A DNA stretch of 64,000 nucleotides from Burkholderiales bacterium. Lineage in GTDB: Bacteria > Pseudomonadota > Gammaproteobacteria > Burkholderiales > Casimicrobiaceae. The notes beneath the pieces were generated by a model that saw only the letters and a list, made by a program, of their open reading frames with translations, ran no database searches and was not told the DNA's origin. The stretch covers positions 25,215 to 89,214 of the forward strand of contig JANXNI010000083.1 of NCBI GenBank assembly GCA_025354165.1. The letters run 5' to 3'. This document shows, piece by piece, positions 37,206-44,618 of this stretch (position 1 is the first letter of the stretch; each line of letters starts with the position of its first letter). The position numbers were made by a program, and so were the translations under genes.

Positions 37206-38608
37206 AGCGGCAACCCCTTGCCCGGATTCATGATTCCCTGCGGATCCAGCGCCTGCTTGATCGCGCGCATCATGTTGAGTTCCACGGGGGATTTGTAGCG
37301 CGCGGCCTCGCCGCGACGCAGCACACCCAGTCCATGCTCCGCCGATACCGAGCCACCGTGCGCATGCACCGCATCATGCGTGATGCGGTTAATCGCGCCT
37401 TCAATCGTCGCGAAATCCTCGCCCGCCGTACCCTTCGGTGGCGACACGTTGTAATGCAAATTACCGTCACCCAAATGCCCAAAAACAATCATCCGTACGC
37501 CGGGAAAGTGCCGCGCGATTTCGGCGTTGGTGCTGGTCACAAAATCTGCGGTTCGCGAAATCGGCACGGCGATGTCGTGCTTGATGTTTTTGCCCGCACG
37601 CTGCTGCGCCTCGGTCATGTGGTCGCGCAGACTCCAGAACTCGGCCGACTGCGTGAGATTCGCAGCAATCGCAGCATCGGTGACGAGGCCAGATTCGAAT
37701 GCCGATTCAAGCAGCGTTTCCAGCGCGGCGCGGCCATTCGCTTCGCTTTCGCCATCGGAGAGTTCGATCAACACGGCATGCGTGTCGCGCGTCGAAAGCG
37801 GCCAGCGGAGCTGCGGCAACTGCTCGCCAAGCAACTCGATGCAAGGCGGCGTGAGCACCTCGAACGCCGTGAGGCTCGCACCCAATTTGTTCTGCGCCAA
37901 CGCCAGGAGTCGCAGCCCTTCGTGCAAATCTTTCACTGCCGCCCACGCCGTGATTTTGGCGGCAGGCAACGGAAACACTTTCAGCGTCGCCGCGGTGATC
38001 ACGCCGAGCGTGCCCTCTGCGCCGATGAACAGATCGCGCAAATCGTAGCCCGTGTTGTCCTTGCGCAAACCGCGCAATCCGTTCCAGATTTCACCCTGCG
38101 CGGTCACCACTTCAAGGCCCAGACACAGCTCACGTGCGTTGCCGTAGCGCAGCACCGCAACGCCGCCCGCGTTGGAGGACAGATTGCCGCCTATCATGCA
38201 TGAGCCTTCCGCGCCAAGCGACAGCGGAAATAGCTTGCCTTTCTCGCGCGCCAGCTCCTGTATCGTCTGCAAAATGCATCCCGCTTCGACTGTGATCGTG
38301 TTATTAGGCAGGTCTATTTCGCGCACCCGATTCATGCGCGCCAGCGACAGCACCAGCGCCTGCCCGGATTCGTCCGGCACCGATGCGCCCGACATGCCCG
38401 TGTTGCCACCCTGCGGCACAATCGGCACGTTATTCGCGACACACCAGCGAACCACTGCGGCCACGTCCTCAGTCGTATCCGGCTGTGCGACCGCAACGGC
38501 CTTGCCGAACCAGCGCTTCCGCCAGTCGGTGGTGAACGGCTGCATGTCAACAGGATCAGTGATGAGGCGACCGGCGAAGGACGACGCGAGGGCTTTTAGA
38601 GAATTCAC
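37202..38608 (-). CDS. FAD-linked oxidoreductase, D-2-hydroxyglutarate/D-lactate dehydrogenase type
   Basis: This VAO-fold flavoprotein of the GlcD/D2HGDH type has 468 residues. FAD-binding features are VPQGGNTGMSGASVPDESG, SLGAEGSCMIGGNLSSNAGGV and RYGNARELCLGLEVV. The C-terminal half holds GHLGDGNLHYNV and SVSAEHGLGVLRRGEAARY, where metal-ligand histidines lie in D-2-hydroxyglutarate dehydrogenases. I chose the GTG at 38608, because the longer ATG would reach into the divergent ligase gene. Its place ahead of hpaE suggests a catabolic role; the exact 2-hydroxy acid is unknown. Confidence 0.83.
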   Translation of the reverse strand: MNSLKALASSFAGRLITDPVDMQPFTTDWRKRWFGKAVAVAQPDTTEDVAAVVRWCVANNVPIVPQGGNTGMSGASVPDESGQALVLSLARMNRVREIDLPNNTITVEAGCILQTIQELAREKGKLFPLSLGAEGSCMIGGNLSSNAGGVAVLRYGNARELCLGLEVVTAQGEIWNGLRGLRKDNTGYDLRDLFIGAEGTLGVITAATLKVFPLPAAKITAWAAVKDLHEGLRLLALAQNKLGASLTAFEVLTPPCIELLGEQLPQLRWPLSTRDTHAVLIELSDGESEANGRAALETLLESAFESGLVTDAAIAANLTQSAEFWSLRDHMTEAQQRAGKNIKHDIAVPISRTADFVTSTNAEIARHFPGVRMIVFGHLGDGNLHYNVSPPKGTAGEDFATIEGAINRITHDAVHAHGGSVSAEHGLGVLRRGEAARYKSPVELNMMRAIKQALDPQGIMNPGKGLPL

Positions 38609-38740
38609 GAGGCAGGGATGAGCGCGATGCAGAGCCCACATTATCGGCTACCGGCGCGGCCAATGTCGGCTGCCGATTCGCTGGTCGCGCATGCGCCGGG
38701 TAAACTGGTCGAATCCGATTCGCACGCTCATTCGATTGCT

Positions 38741-40021
38741 ATGACCTCCTTTCCCGATCCCCGAGAAGCGCGTCCTGCCGCAGTACGCGAAGCCGACCTC
38801 TTTTCGCGTCTCAGCGCACAAATTTCGCACGCCCAGCGGGCGACGTCCGCGTTTGCACAGTCGATGGCGACGATTGACGCAAGTGCCGTCACTTCACGCT
38901 CGGCATTAGCGAAACTGCCGGTAATTCGCAAGAGCGAATTGCTTGAATTGCAGCAAGCCTCGCGCGCCGCAAAGGGCGATCCGTTCGGCGGGTTTTCGGC
39001 GTTGGGCTGGGGCACGCATGCGCACCGAGCGGCGCGCGTGTTCGCTTCGCCCGGCCCGATTTACGAACCCGAAGGGCATGGATCGACGGCGTACGCGCGC
39101 GTCGCCCGCGCGCTTTACGCTGCGGGATTTCGCGCCGGCGATCTGGTGCACAACACGTTCAGTTATCACATGACGCCAGGCGGCTGGATCATGGATGCGG
39201 GCGCAGTGGCGCTCGGTTGCACGGTGTTCCCGGCGGGCGTCGGCAACACCGAACAGCAGATTGCAGCGATGCTGGATTTACAACCGACCGCCTACACCGG
39301 AACGCCGTCGTTTTTGCGCATCCTGCTGGAAAAAGCCGACGAGCTTGGCACGCCGATCACCAGCCTCAAACATGCCTCCGTATCGGCGGAATATTTTCCA
39401 CCGCAGCTGCGCGAATCGCTGAAAGCGCGCGGCATCATTGGCACGCAGACGTATGCGACGGCGGACTTGGGCCTCATCGCGTACGAAGCGCTCGACGCCA
39501 ATGGAAACGTTCAGGGCATGGTGATCGACGAGGACATCATCGTCGAGATCGTGCGCCCCGGCACCGGCGATCCAGTGGCCGAAGGCGAAGTCGGCGAGAT
39601 CGTGGTGACGACCTTCAATCCCGACTATCCGCTGATTCGTTTTGGCACCGGCGATCTCACCGCCGTGCTGCCCGGCACCTGCCCCACCGGACGCACCAAC
39701 ATGCGCATCAAAGGCTGGATGGGTCGCGCCGATCAGACGGCGAAGGTGAAAGGCATGTTCGTGCATCCGTCACAGGTTGATACGGTGGCAAAGCGCTTCC
39801 CGGAACTCGGCCGCGTGCGTCTAGTCATCACCAATCCCGATCAGAAGGATGCGATGGCGTTGCACGCCGAATGCGTATCACCGAGCGATGACTTGAAAGG
39901 CAAAATTGCCGCTGCCTTGCGCGATGTAACGAAGCTCGGCGGTGACGTTATTTTCAGTGCGATGGGATCGCTGGCGAACGATGGCAAAGTGATCGATGAC
40001 GCACGAAAATACGACATCTAA
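38741..40021 (+). CDS. Phenylacetate-CoA ligase-family AMP-binding protein
   Basis: This 426-residue enzyme resembles PaaK-type ligases in length and in the order of motifs: GPIYEPEGHG, VHNTFSYHMTPGGWIMD, TGTPSFLRILLEKADELG, ASVSAEYFPPQLRESL, TYATADLGLIAYE, VTTFNPDYPLIRFGTGDLT and a C-terminal lid starting GRADQTAKVKGMFVHPSQV. The classic TSGTTG loop is not present in its usual form. The frame is open to 38618, but the conserved part begins after MTSFPDPREARPAAVREADLF. It is divergent from the FAD oxidoreductase and may activate an aromatic acid. Confidence 0.85.
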   Translation: MTSFPDPREARPAAVREADLFSRLSAQISHAQRATSAFAQSMATIDASAVTSRSALAKLPVIRKSELLELQQASRAAKGDPFGGFSALGWGTHAHRAARVFASPGPIYEPEGHGSTAYARVARALYAAGFRAGDLVHNTFSYHMTPGGWIMDAGAVALGCTVFPAGVGNTEQQIAAMLDLQPTAYTGTPSFLRILLEKADELGTPITSLKHASVSAEYFPPQLRESLKARGIIGTQTYATADLGLIAYEALDANGNVQGMVIDEDIIVEIVRPGTGDPVAEGEVGEIVVTTFNPDYPLIRFGTGDLTAVLPGTCPTGRTNMRIKGWMGRADQTAKVKGMFVHPSQVDTVAKRFPELGRVRLVITNPDQKDAMALHAECVSPSDDLKGKIAAALRDVTKLGGDVIFSAMGSLANDGKVIDDARKYDI

Positions 40022-40027
40022 TTGTTA

Positions 40028-40148
40028 ATCAGCTTTTTCTATAAATGGCGTCTACATCGGGGCTAACGTCACTTTATATCCATAGTCGACTTTCACAATT
40101 TTCGACGTCTAGCCCATAATAAAACTGGGCTTAAGCGATTAAGCTGAT
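40028..40148. repeat. 120-bp quasi-palindromic intergenic element, copy E (121 bp)
   Basis: The copy starts ATCAGCTTTTTCTATAAATGG and ends GATTAAGCTGAT; with a small gap the arms pair including GGGGCTAACGTC with GACGTCTAGCCC. GTCGAC lies at 58-63. It begins 6 bases after the ligase stop and ends 18 bases before the next ATG, so it fills the whole intergenic space. Confidence 0.85.
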
Positions 40149-40166
40149 ATCGTCAGGAATCCTCAT

Positions 40167-41276
40167 ATGTCCACAGAATCCGCATCAAAACCTTGGCCTG
40201 CTGAAGTCACGCTAGCGCGCGATGGCATTCGCCTGGAACCGCTGACGCTCGCGCACATTGACGGGCTGAAAAAAGCGGCTGCGGACGGCGAACTGTGGAA
40301 CATCCGCGTCACGTCAGTGCCCGAGCCGCAAGAGACGCGCGGCTACATCGAAACGGCGCTCAAACAACGCGCTGATGGCAGCCGCCTCGCGTTCGCCGTG
40401 ATCGACACCGCAACCAATGAGGTGATCGGCAGCACCAGCTACCACGACATCGTTCCCGCGATGAAACGCGTGGAAATCGGCTGGACCTGGTACGCCAAAT
40501 CGCGGCAGCGCTCGAACGTGAATACGCTGTGCAAACTGATGCTGATGCAGCACGCATTTGAGACGCTCGGCTGTGCGGTCGTTGGCTGGCGCGCGAGTCA
40601 CATGAACTACGCATCGCAACGCGCGATTGAGCGACTGGGTGCCAAGCGCGACGGCACGCTCAGGCATCACGCGCCGCTCCGCGATGGCTCAGCGCGGGAC
40701 ACGGTGTTGTATTCAATGCTTGCGTCGGAATGGCCCGCCGCGAAAGCGAAACTTGAAGAGCGTCTGGCGAACGGCGGCGCGCAAACGAATAGCCCAAAAC
40801 ACGGCGACACGATTTCGTTCGCCGAAATCAATGCTGACAATCTGGTGAGCGTCTCGATGCTCAATCCGGGCGCAATCGGCATGCGCATGGTCGCGTCGAA
40901 CGCGCTCTCGATCGCACAGGCTGCGTACAGCAAAGGCGCATGGTTGCGCGCGGTGATGGTGCGCGACACACCGGTCGGGCTCGTCATGCTGCTCGATGCC
41001 GAGAAAGACCCCGAAGGCGCAAAGCACCGTGAAGTCGAGCCGGGCTCGCTCTATCTCTGGCGCTTGATGATCGACTTTCAGCAGCAGGGCAAAGGCTTCG
41101 GCGAGCAAATAATGCGGACCGTTGTCGAGCGCGCAAAATCAATGCCGGGCATTCGCACGGTGTCGCTGAGCTATGCACTGAGTGACGGCAATGCCAAACC
41201 TTTTTACGAGCGCTTTGGCTTTCGCGATACGGGCAAAGTTCGGCACGGAGAGATGGAAATGTTACTGACCCTGTAG
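40167..41276 (+). CDS. Double GNAT acetyltransferase fusion
   Basis: Two acetyltransferase modules sit in one 369-residue chain. Residues about 15-195 are RimJ/RimL-like (GIRLEPLTLAHIDGLKKAA, RVEIGWTWYAKSRQRSNVNTLCK, NYASQRAIERLGAKRDG). Residues about 215-369 form a second GNAT with GSLYLWRLMIDFQQQGKGFGEQIM (acetyl-CoA loop QGKGFG) and AKPFYERFGFRDTGK, similar in layout to diamine acetyltransferases. Each module keeps its acetyl-CoA site. The stop codon lies inside a REP-like repeat. Substrates are unknown. Confidence 0.85.
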   Translation: MSTESASKPWPAEVTLARDGIRLEPLTLAHIDGLKKAAADGELWNIRVTSVPEPQETRGYIETALKQRADGSRLAFAVIDTATNEVIGSTSYHDIVPAMKRVEIGWTWYAKSRQRSNVNTLCKLMLMQHAFETLGCAVVGWRASHMNYASQRAIERLGAKRDGTLRHHAPLRDGSARDTVLYSMLASEWPAAKAKLEERLANGGAQTNSPKHGDTISFAEINADNLVSVSMLNPGAIGMRMVASNALSIAQAAYSKGAWLRAVMVRDTPVGLVMLLDAEKDPEGAKHREVEPGSLYLWRLMIDFQQQGKGFGEQIMRTVVERAKSMPGIRTVSLSYALSDGNAKPFYERFGFRDTGKVRHGEMEMLLTL

Positions 41277-41355
41277 GAGCGACATGTCGCGACCCGACGT
41301 GGCCAAACGTGATTTCCAGCGAAGCAGAGAATGGTCACGGCAAGCCGCTCCTACA
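41272..41355. repeat. REP-like element with 10-bp perfect terminal inverted repeat
   Basis: TGTAGGAGCG and CGCTCCTACA bound an 84-base unit that includes ACATGTCGCGAC. The TAG stop of the preceding GNAT gene lies inside the left end, so the repeat provides the end of the coding sequence. It lies between convergent genes. Confidence 0.8.
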
Positions 41356-41361
41356 CGATCA

Positions 41362-41835
41362 CTACAAACCCAACTCGCTCAATCCCGGATGATCGTCCGG
41401 CCGACGCCCTTGCGGCCAGCGGAATTTTCGCTCGGCTTCGGTAATCGCAAGATCGTTGATGCTGGCGTGGCGAGCGCACATGTGTCCCAGCACGTCAAAC
41501 TCCCAATTTTCATTGCCATACGAGCGAAACCAGTTACCCGCATCGTCGTGCGACTCATAGGCAAAGCGCACGGCGATGCGATTGTCGGTAAACGCCCATA
41601 GCTCCTTAACCAGCCGGTATTCGTTTTCTTTCGCCCACTTGCGCGTGAGAAATTCGACGATGGCCGCTCGACCCGAAAAGAACTCGGAACGATTACGCCA
41701 CGCGCTGTCGGGCGAGTACGCCAGCGACACGCGCTGCGGGTCGCGCGCATTCCACGCGTCCTCGGCCATGCGAACTTTTTGCACCGCGGTTTCGCGCGTG
41801 AAGGGTGGCAGCGGCGGGCGTGGATTTTCTTGCAT
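41362..41835 (-). CDS. DUF1348 / NTF2-like protein
   Basis: This small cytoplasmic protein (157 residues) of the SnoaL/NTF2-like fold has DUF1348 features: [72 protein letters not shown] and [15 protein letters not shown]. Its biochemical role is unknown. It lies 13 bases downstream of cynS on the same strand and is probably cotranscribed with it. Confidence 0.85.
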   Translation of the reverse strand: MQENPRPPLPPFTRETAVQKVRMAEDAWNARDPQRVSLAYSPDSAWRNRSEFFSGRAAIVEFLTRKWAKENEYRLVKELWAFTDNRIAVRFAYESHDDAGNWFRSYGNENWEFDVLGHMCARHASINDLAITEAERKFRWPQGRRPDDHPGLSELGL

Positions 41836-41848
41836 ATGGATGGCGCGA

Positions 41849-42292
41849 CTAGTACGTTTTGTAGGGCAGGAATTTACCGGAAAGTACCACGTTCACGCGA
41901 TCACCTTTTTCATGCGGCTCGCGCTTGATATCCATGCTGAAATCAATCGCGCTCATGATGCCATCGCCGAATTCTTCGTGGATCAATTCCTTGATCGTGC
42001 TGCCGTAAAGACTCACGACTTCATACCAGCGATAGATCAGCGGATCGGTGGGAACGGGCGTCGGCAATGAGCCTTTGTAAGGCACCACTTGCAGCCACTT
42101 TTGCTCTTCGGCATCAAGGCCAAAAATCTTGCCGACAATTTTTGCCTGCTCGGCGGTGAACGTCATTTGCCCGAGGCAAGCGGCGGTCACCCATTCTTTC
42201 GACTCGCCCACCTTCTTGGCAACGTCGGCCCATTTGATGCCTTTTTTGACTTTGACGGTGATGATTTTTTCAGTGATGTCGTTGCGGTTCAT
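41849..42292 (-). CDS. cynS: Cyanate hydratase (cyanase)
   Basis: Cyanase breaks down cyanate with bicarbonate to ammonia and carbon dioxide. The 147-residue chain has the N-terminal helix-turn-helix-like part and the C-terminal catalytic part. The catalytic residues are all present: R88 and E91 in YRWYEVV and S114 in GIMSAIDF, each eight positions before the E. coli numbering (96, 99, 122). No cynT carbonic anhydrase or cynR regulator is next to it. The region upstream holds no gene for about 380 bases. Confidence 0.95.
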   Translation of the reverse strand: MNRNDITEKIITVKVKKGIKWADVAKKVGESKEWVTAACLGQMTFTAEQAKIVGKIFGLDAEEQKWLQVVPYKGSLPTPVPTDPLIYRWYEVVSLYGSTIKELIHEEFGDGIMSAIDFSMDIKREPHEKGDRVNVVLSGKFLPYKTY

Positions 42293-42669
42293 GGTTCATT
42301 CCTTAGGTGGTTAAGAGGACTTTAGGCGTTAGCAGAGCGTAGAAATAGGCAAGCTAATCGCGACGCGTGTAAGTTGAACTCAAGCAATCGTTGGGCCAAT
42401 TGCCCGACTACGGCCCACGCGTGCGCGCAAATTCTTGAAAGAACGGTTTTGCTATCGACTATCTGGATTGAAGTGAAGGTTGGGTCTGACACGGAAGCCG
42501 GCTAACTGTAAAGTGGCGAAGTAGATAGTGGGCATTTGGCGTCGGCGCTGTCGCGACGAGCTACGCTTCCGGGATGAGCACGGGAAGCGCCAAACCTGCT
42601 GAGCCGCAGGGAAAAGCCGCGCACTCCCATTTAAACTGCGCGCTCACTCTATGCAGAAGGGCAACACTA
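42293..42669. other. Gene-free stretch before the cassette-like region
   Basis: No gene is supported here. The cynS promoter should be near its right of start, on the minus strand. GTTGGGT at 42479-42485 fits the integron core-site consensus GTTRRRY and could mark the left border of the cassette region, though 190 bases of untranslated leader would be long for a cassette. TTTGGCG (42536) and CGCCAAA (42591) form an additional inverted repeat. Confidence 0.4.
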
Positions 42670-43095
42670 ATGGCTATTGAGATTCCGCGACAAGCGTCTG
42701 CTGACTGCTACTTCGAGTCTTTATGGCTTGAGTGCCCAACTCGTATCGGCCGAGGCACAACTCGAGATGCCTACGAGATCCCAGACCATCAAGACAAAGT
42801 TCTTAAGGTTTCAAATTGCCCAGTCAACTTTTCCAATTGGATGGAGATTTTGGTGCATAACCAATTCAAAGATAGTAATGACTTAGCAAATATTTTCTCT
42901 TGGAGTTGGTCAGGCAGGTTCGTTGTCATGGAGCGCCTGAAACCGTTGTCCCAGGGCGATCTAACTTTGCACACGTTTCCTCCTTACCTTACGGATCGAA
43001 AGTCTGACAACTATGGGCGAGATGCCTCTGGCAAGATCAAGGCACTCGACTACGCCGCATTAAACATCGCCGCACCCCGGGACGATTTTCTGTGA
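42670..43095 (+). CDS. Miniature protein kinase-like protein
   Basis: I recognise no named family, but the 141 residues carry a shortened kinase-like pattern in the right order: a loop IGRGTTRDAY (26-35), lysine in KVLKV (46), a possible helix-C glutamate in NWMEILVHNQ (59), a hinge RFVVMERLKPLS (84-94), then DRKSDNYG (D109, N114) and KALDYA (D127). That resembles HxDxxxxN and DFG in compact form. Base composition is AT-richer than the neighbours, and the gene sits before an attC-like site. The ATG at 42670 gives the fold its start; an upstream ATG adds 32 residues. Confidence 0.6.
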   Translation: MAIEIPRQASADCYFESLWLECPTRIGRGTTRDAYEIPDHQDKVLKVSNCPVNFSNWMEILVHNQFKDSNDLANIFSWSWSGRFVVMERLKPLSQGDLTLHTFPPYLTDRKSDNYGRDASGKIKALDYAALNIAAPRDDFL

Positions 43096-43118
43096 GGTTG
43101 CCCGTGGGGCAACCTCAC
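43092..43118 (+). terminator. Perfect 12-bp hairpin at cassette end
   Basis: GTGAGGTTGCCC and GGGCAACCTCAC form a perfect stem with a three-base loop. It contains the stop codon of the kinase-like gene at its left foot and the R''-like box of the attC site at its right foot. No U-run follows, so it may act in recombination folding or mRNA protection as much as in termination. Confidence 0.55.
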
Positions 43119-43223
43119 AATTCATTCAAGCAGATGTTGCTTCGTGACGTCAAAAGCGTGGCAACAAAGCCCTACCACCCCGTTTTCTCCGCTCCGCCAC
43201 TCGGCTTAATTCAGGCGTTGGAC
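43112..43223 (+). other. attC-like integron recombination site 1
   Basis: The left box ACCTCAC fits RYYYAAC at 6 of 7 positions and is followed by AATTCATTCAAGC, the usual left arm. On the right, GGCTTAATTCAGGC leads to GTTGGAC, a perfect GTTRRRY core. AATTCATTCAAGC pairs with GCTTAATTCA as in typical attC hairpins. The site is 112 bases. Cleavage after the G at 43217 would place the next ATG 24 bases into the following cassette, a usual distance. Confidence 0.7.
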
Positions 43224-43240
43224 TGCATCGTGAGATCAAA

Positions 43241-44086
43241 ATGAGCAGCGAAATATTCGATGCGCTCCTGAGAGAAAAGGCAGACCTTTTTCGCGCAGCC
43301 TTTTCAACGGTGTCGACAGAAGTCTTCTACGACCCGGTGAAGAAGCGACTGCGCCACGCTGGCGAATATGGCATGTTCCGCGAAGCGATAGTTCGTGACT
43401 TTCTAAGATTTGTGATTCCTCGCAGCCTAGATATTTCAACTGGATTCGTAATCACTTCAATGAACGATGTCAGCACACAGTGCGACGTCATCGTATTTGA
43501 CTCAAAGATGACGCCGCTCTACCAAGAAGGCGACAGGCAGCGATTTTTCCCAGTGGAGTCTATTTCCTGCGTAGGCGAAGTAAAGTCAACATTAAGCAAG
43601 AAAGAACTGGCTATCGCGCTCAACAAGCTTGCCGCAACAAAGGCGTTAAGCGAGCGAATCTCGCATCCACGAGTGCTGCGGAGATATCCCGAGGGCGAGT
43701 TCGATCCAATAAATCACCCCGATGACCTCGTGCCAACGATACTAATCTGTCAAAAATTAAATTTTGATCTTTCAAGCATACACAACGAAGTCGATGATCT
43801 ATACGACTCTACAGTCTTACATCGCCACAAGCACAATGTTGTGTTGAGTATTGAAGACGGGCTACTTAGTTATTCCAGTCCTGACGGAATGTATCAATCC
43901 TATTCAATGCTTGCTACAGACGCCCTTCGTCATAGATTTACCGCGCCGGGCTCGAATGCATATGTACATTTCAAGTTGTTCGCTTCGTGCATGTTTTTGC
44001 TAACTACGAACAGAACTCTGCTCTATCCGGAGTTTTCGTCTTACATGGGCACCATAACGGGGGGTCGCATGACCGATCAGGCTTAA
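43241..44086 (+). CDS. DUF6602-like, PD-(D/E)xK-nuclease-like protein
   Basis: The 281-residue protein shows the N-terminal pattern RLRHAGEYGMFREAIVRDFL followed by STQCDVIVFD (D82) and FFPVESISCVGEVKSTLSK (E113, K115). Asp, then Glu-x-Lys on neighbouring strands, is the layout of PD-(D/E)xK nucleases; E48 could be the extra helix glutamate. DUF6602 proteins are common in accessory DNA. The TAA stop overlaps the left box of attC-like site 2, as in integron cassettes. A nuclease or defence role is inferred. Confidence 0.75.
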   Translation: MSSEIFDALLREKADLFRAAFSTVSTEVFYDPVKKRLRHAGEYGMFREAIVRDFLRFVIPRSLDISTGFVITSMNDVSTQCDVIVFDSKMTPLYQEGDRQRFFPVESISCVGEVKSTLSKKELAIALNKLAATKALSERISHPRVLRRYPEGEFDPINHPDDLVPTILICQKLNFDLSSIHNEVDDLYDSTVLHRHKHNVVLSIEDGLLSYSSPDGMYQSYSMLATDALRHRFTAPGSNAYVHFKLFASCMFLLTTNRTLLYPEFSSYMGTITGGRMTDQA

Positions 44087-44140
44087 CATTAAGTTCGAGC
44101 AGAAGCGCCTTTGGCGCGCCGCTTGATTCAGGCGTTTGGG
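44081..44140 (+). other. attC-like integron recombination site 2
   Basis: The 60-base site has a perfect left box GCTTAAC, an imperfect-palindrome body (AGTTCGAGC ... AAGCGCC TTTGGCGCGCCGCTTGATTCAGGC) and a right box GTTTGGG, two positions away from GTTRRRY. Length and layout match the aadA-type attC sites. It contains the stop of the DUF6602-like gene, and the next ATG is 16 bases after the cut point. Confidence 0.75.
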
Positions 44141-44150
44141 GCGGAAACTT

Positions 44151-44219
44151 ATGGATGAACTATCGCCCGAACAAAGTCAGACCGACTCAATCAGCCGATC
44201 TGGAGACCTCCGCAAGTAA
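44151..44219 (+). CDS. Short ORF at the start of a third cassette-like unit
   Basis: The 22-codon frame MDELSPEQSQTDSISRSGDL... begins 16 bases after the attC-like cut point, the usual distance for a cassette gene. It ends in TAA that overlaps AAGGAG, the ribosome-binding site for the YCII frame. It may be the 5' stub of a truncated cassette gene or a leader peptide coupled to the YCII gene. No similarity is recognised. Confidence 0.35.
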   Translation: MDELSPEQSQTDSISRSGDLRK

Positions 44220-44231
44220 GGAGAGCGTGCA

Positions 44232-44573
44232 ATTGCAAAGTACCTAATTTCATTCCCGAGTAGCGCGATGGTGTTCGCTGACGGGGATCTGCCTGCCATA
44301 TCGGCTGCTGCACGTGCTGTGGTGCGGGACGCCAAGGCTGCGGGTGTGTGGGTGTTCGGCGGAGGTATCAATGAGAGCGTGCCGCCAGTGATGGTCTCCG
44401 GCGACGGCACTGTGACGACGGGCACCTACCCGCAGACGCGCACGATTGAGGGCGGCTACTGCATCCTTGAGCTGCCGTCGCGCGAGGACGCGATCAAGTG
44501 GGCGGCCAAAACCGCTGCGGCCTGTCGCTGCGCTCAGGAAGTTCGCGAGTTCATGTACGACCCGGAGTCGTAA
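44232..44573 (+). CDS. YCII-related protein with probable ATT start
   Basis: YCII proteins are small ferredoxin-like-fold enzymes of mostly unknown reaction. GVWVFGGGI, GYCILELPSREDAIKWAAK and AQEVREFMYDPES fit the family. The first ATG (44268) would remove the first strand of the fold. In the same frame upstream, ATT-GCA-AAG-TAC encodes (M)AKYLISFPSSA, the expected N-terminus, and AAGGAG lies 8 bases before that ATT. Translation from ATT, or a point mutation that destroyed an ATG, are the two readings. The gene may be weakly expressed. Confidence 0.7.
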   Translation: MAKYLISFPSSAMVFADGDLPAISAAARAVVRDAKAAGVWVFGGGINESVPPVMVSGDGTVTTGTYPQTRTIEGGYCILELPSREDAIKWAAKTAAACRCAQEVREFMYDPES

Positions 44574-44618
44574 TTCGCTTGACGTGATTCGGTCGAGCAG
44601 GCTCAGGCAAAATAAGCC

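Noticed and set aside
42323..42335. GGCGTTAGCA upstream of cynS as an integron core site
   Set aside because: It departs from GTTRRRY at the last two positions and has no partner box or gene start at the expected distance.
44574..44618. Third attC-like site after the YCII gene
   Set aside because: TTCGCTTGACGTGATTCGG has a weak resemblance to an attC arm, but no GTTRRRY core is present, so the right end of the cassette region stays undefined.
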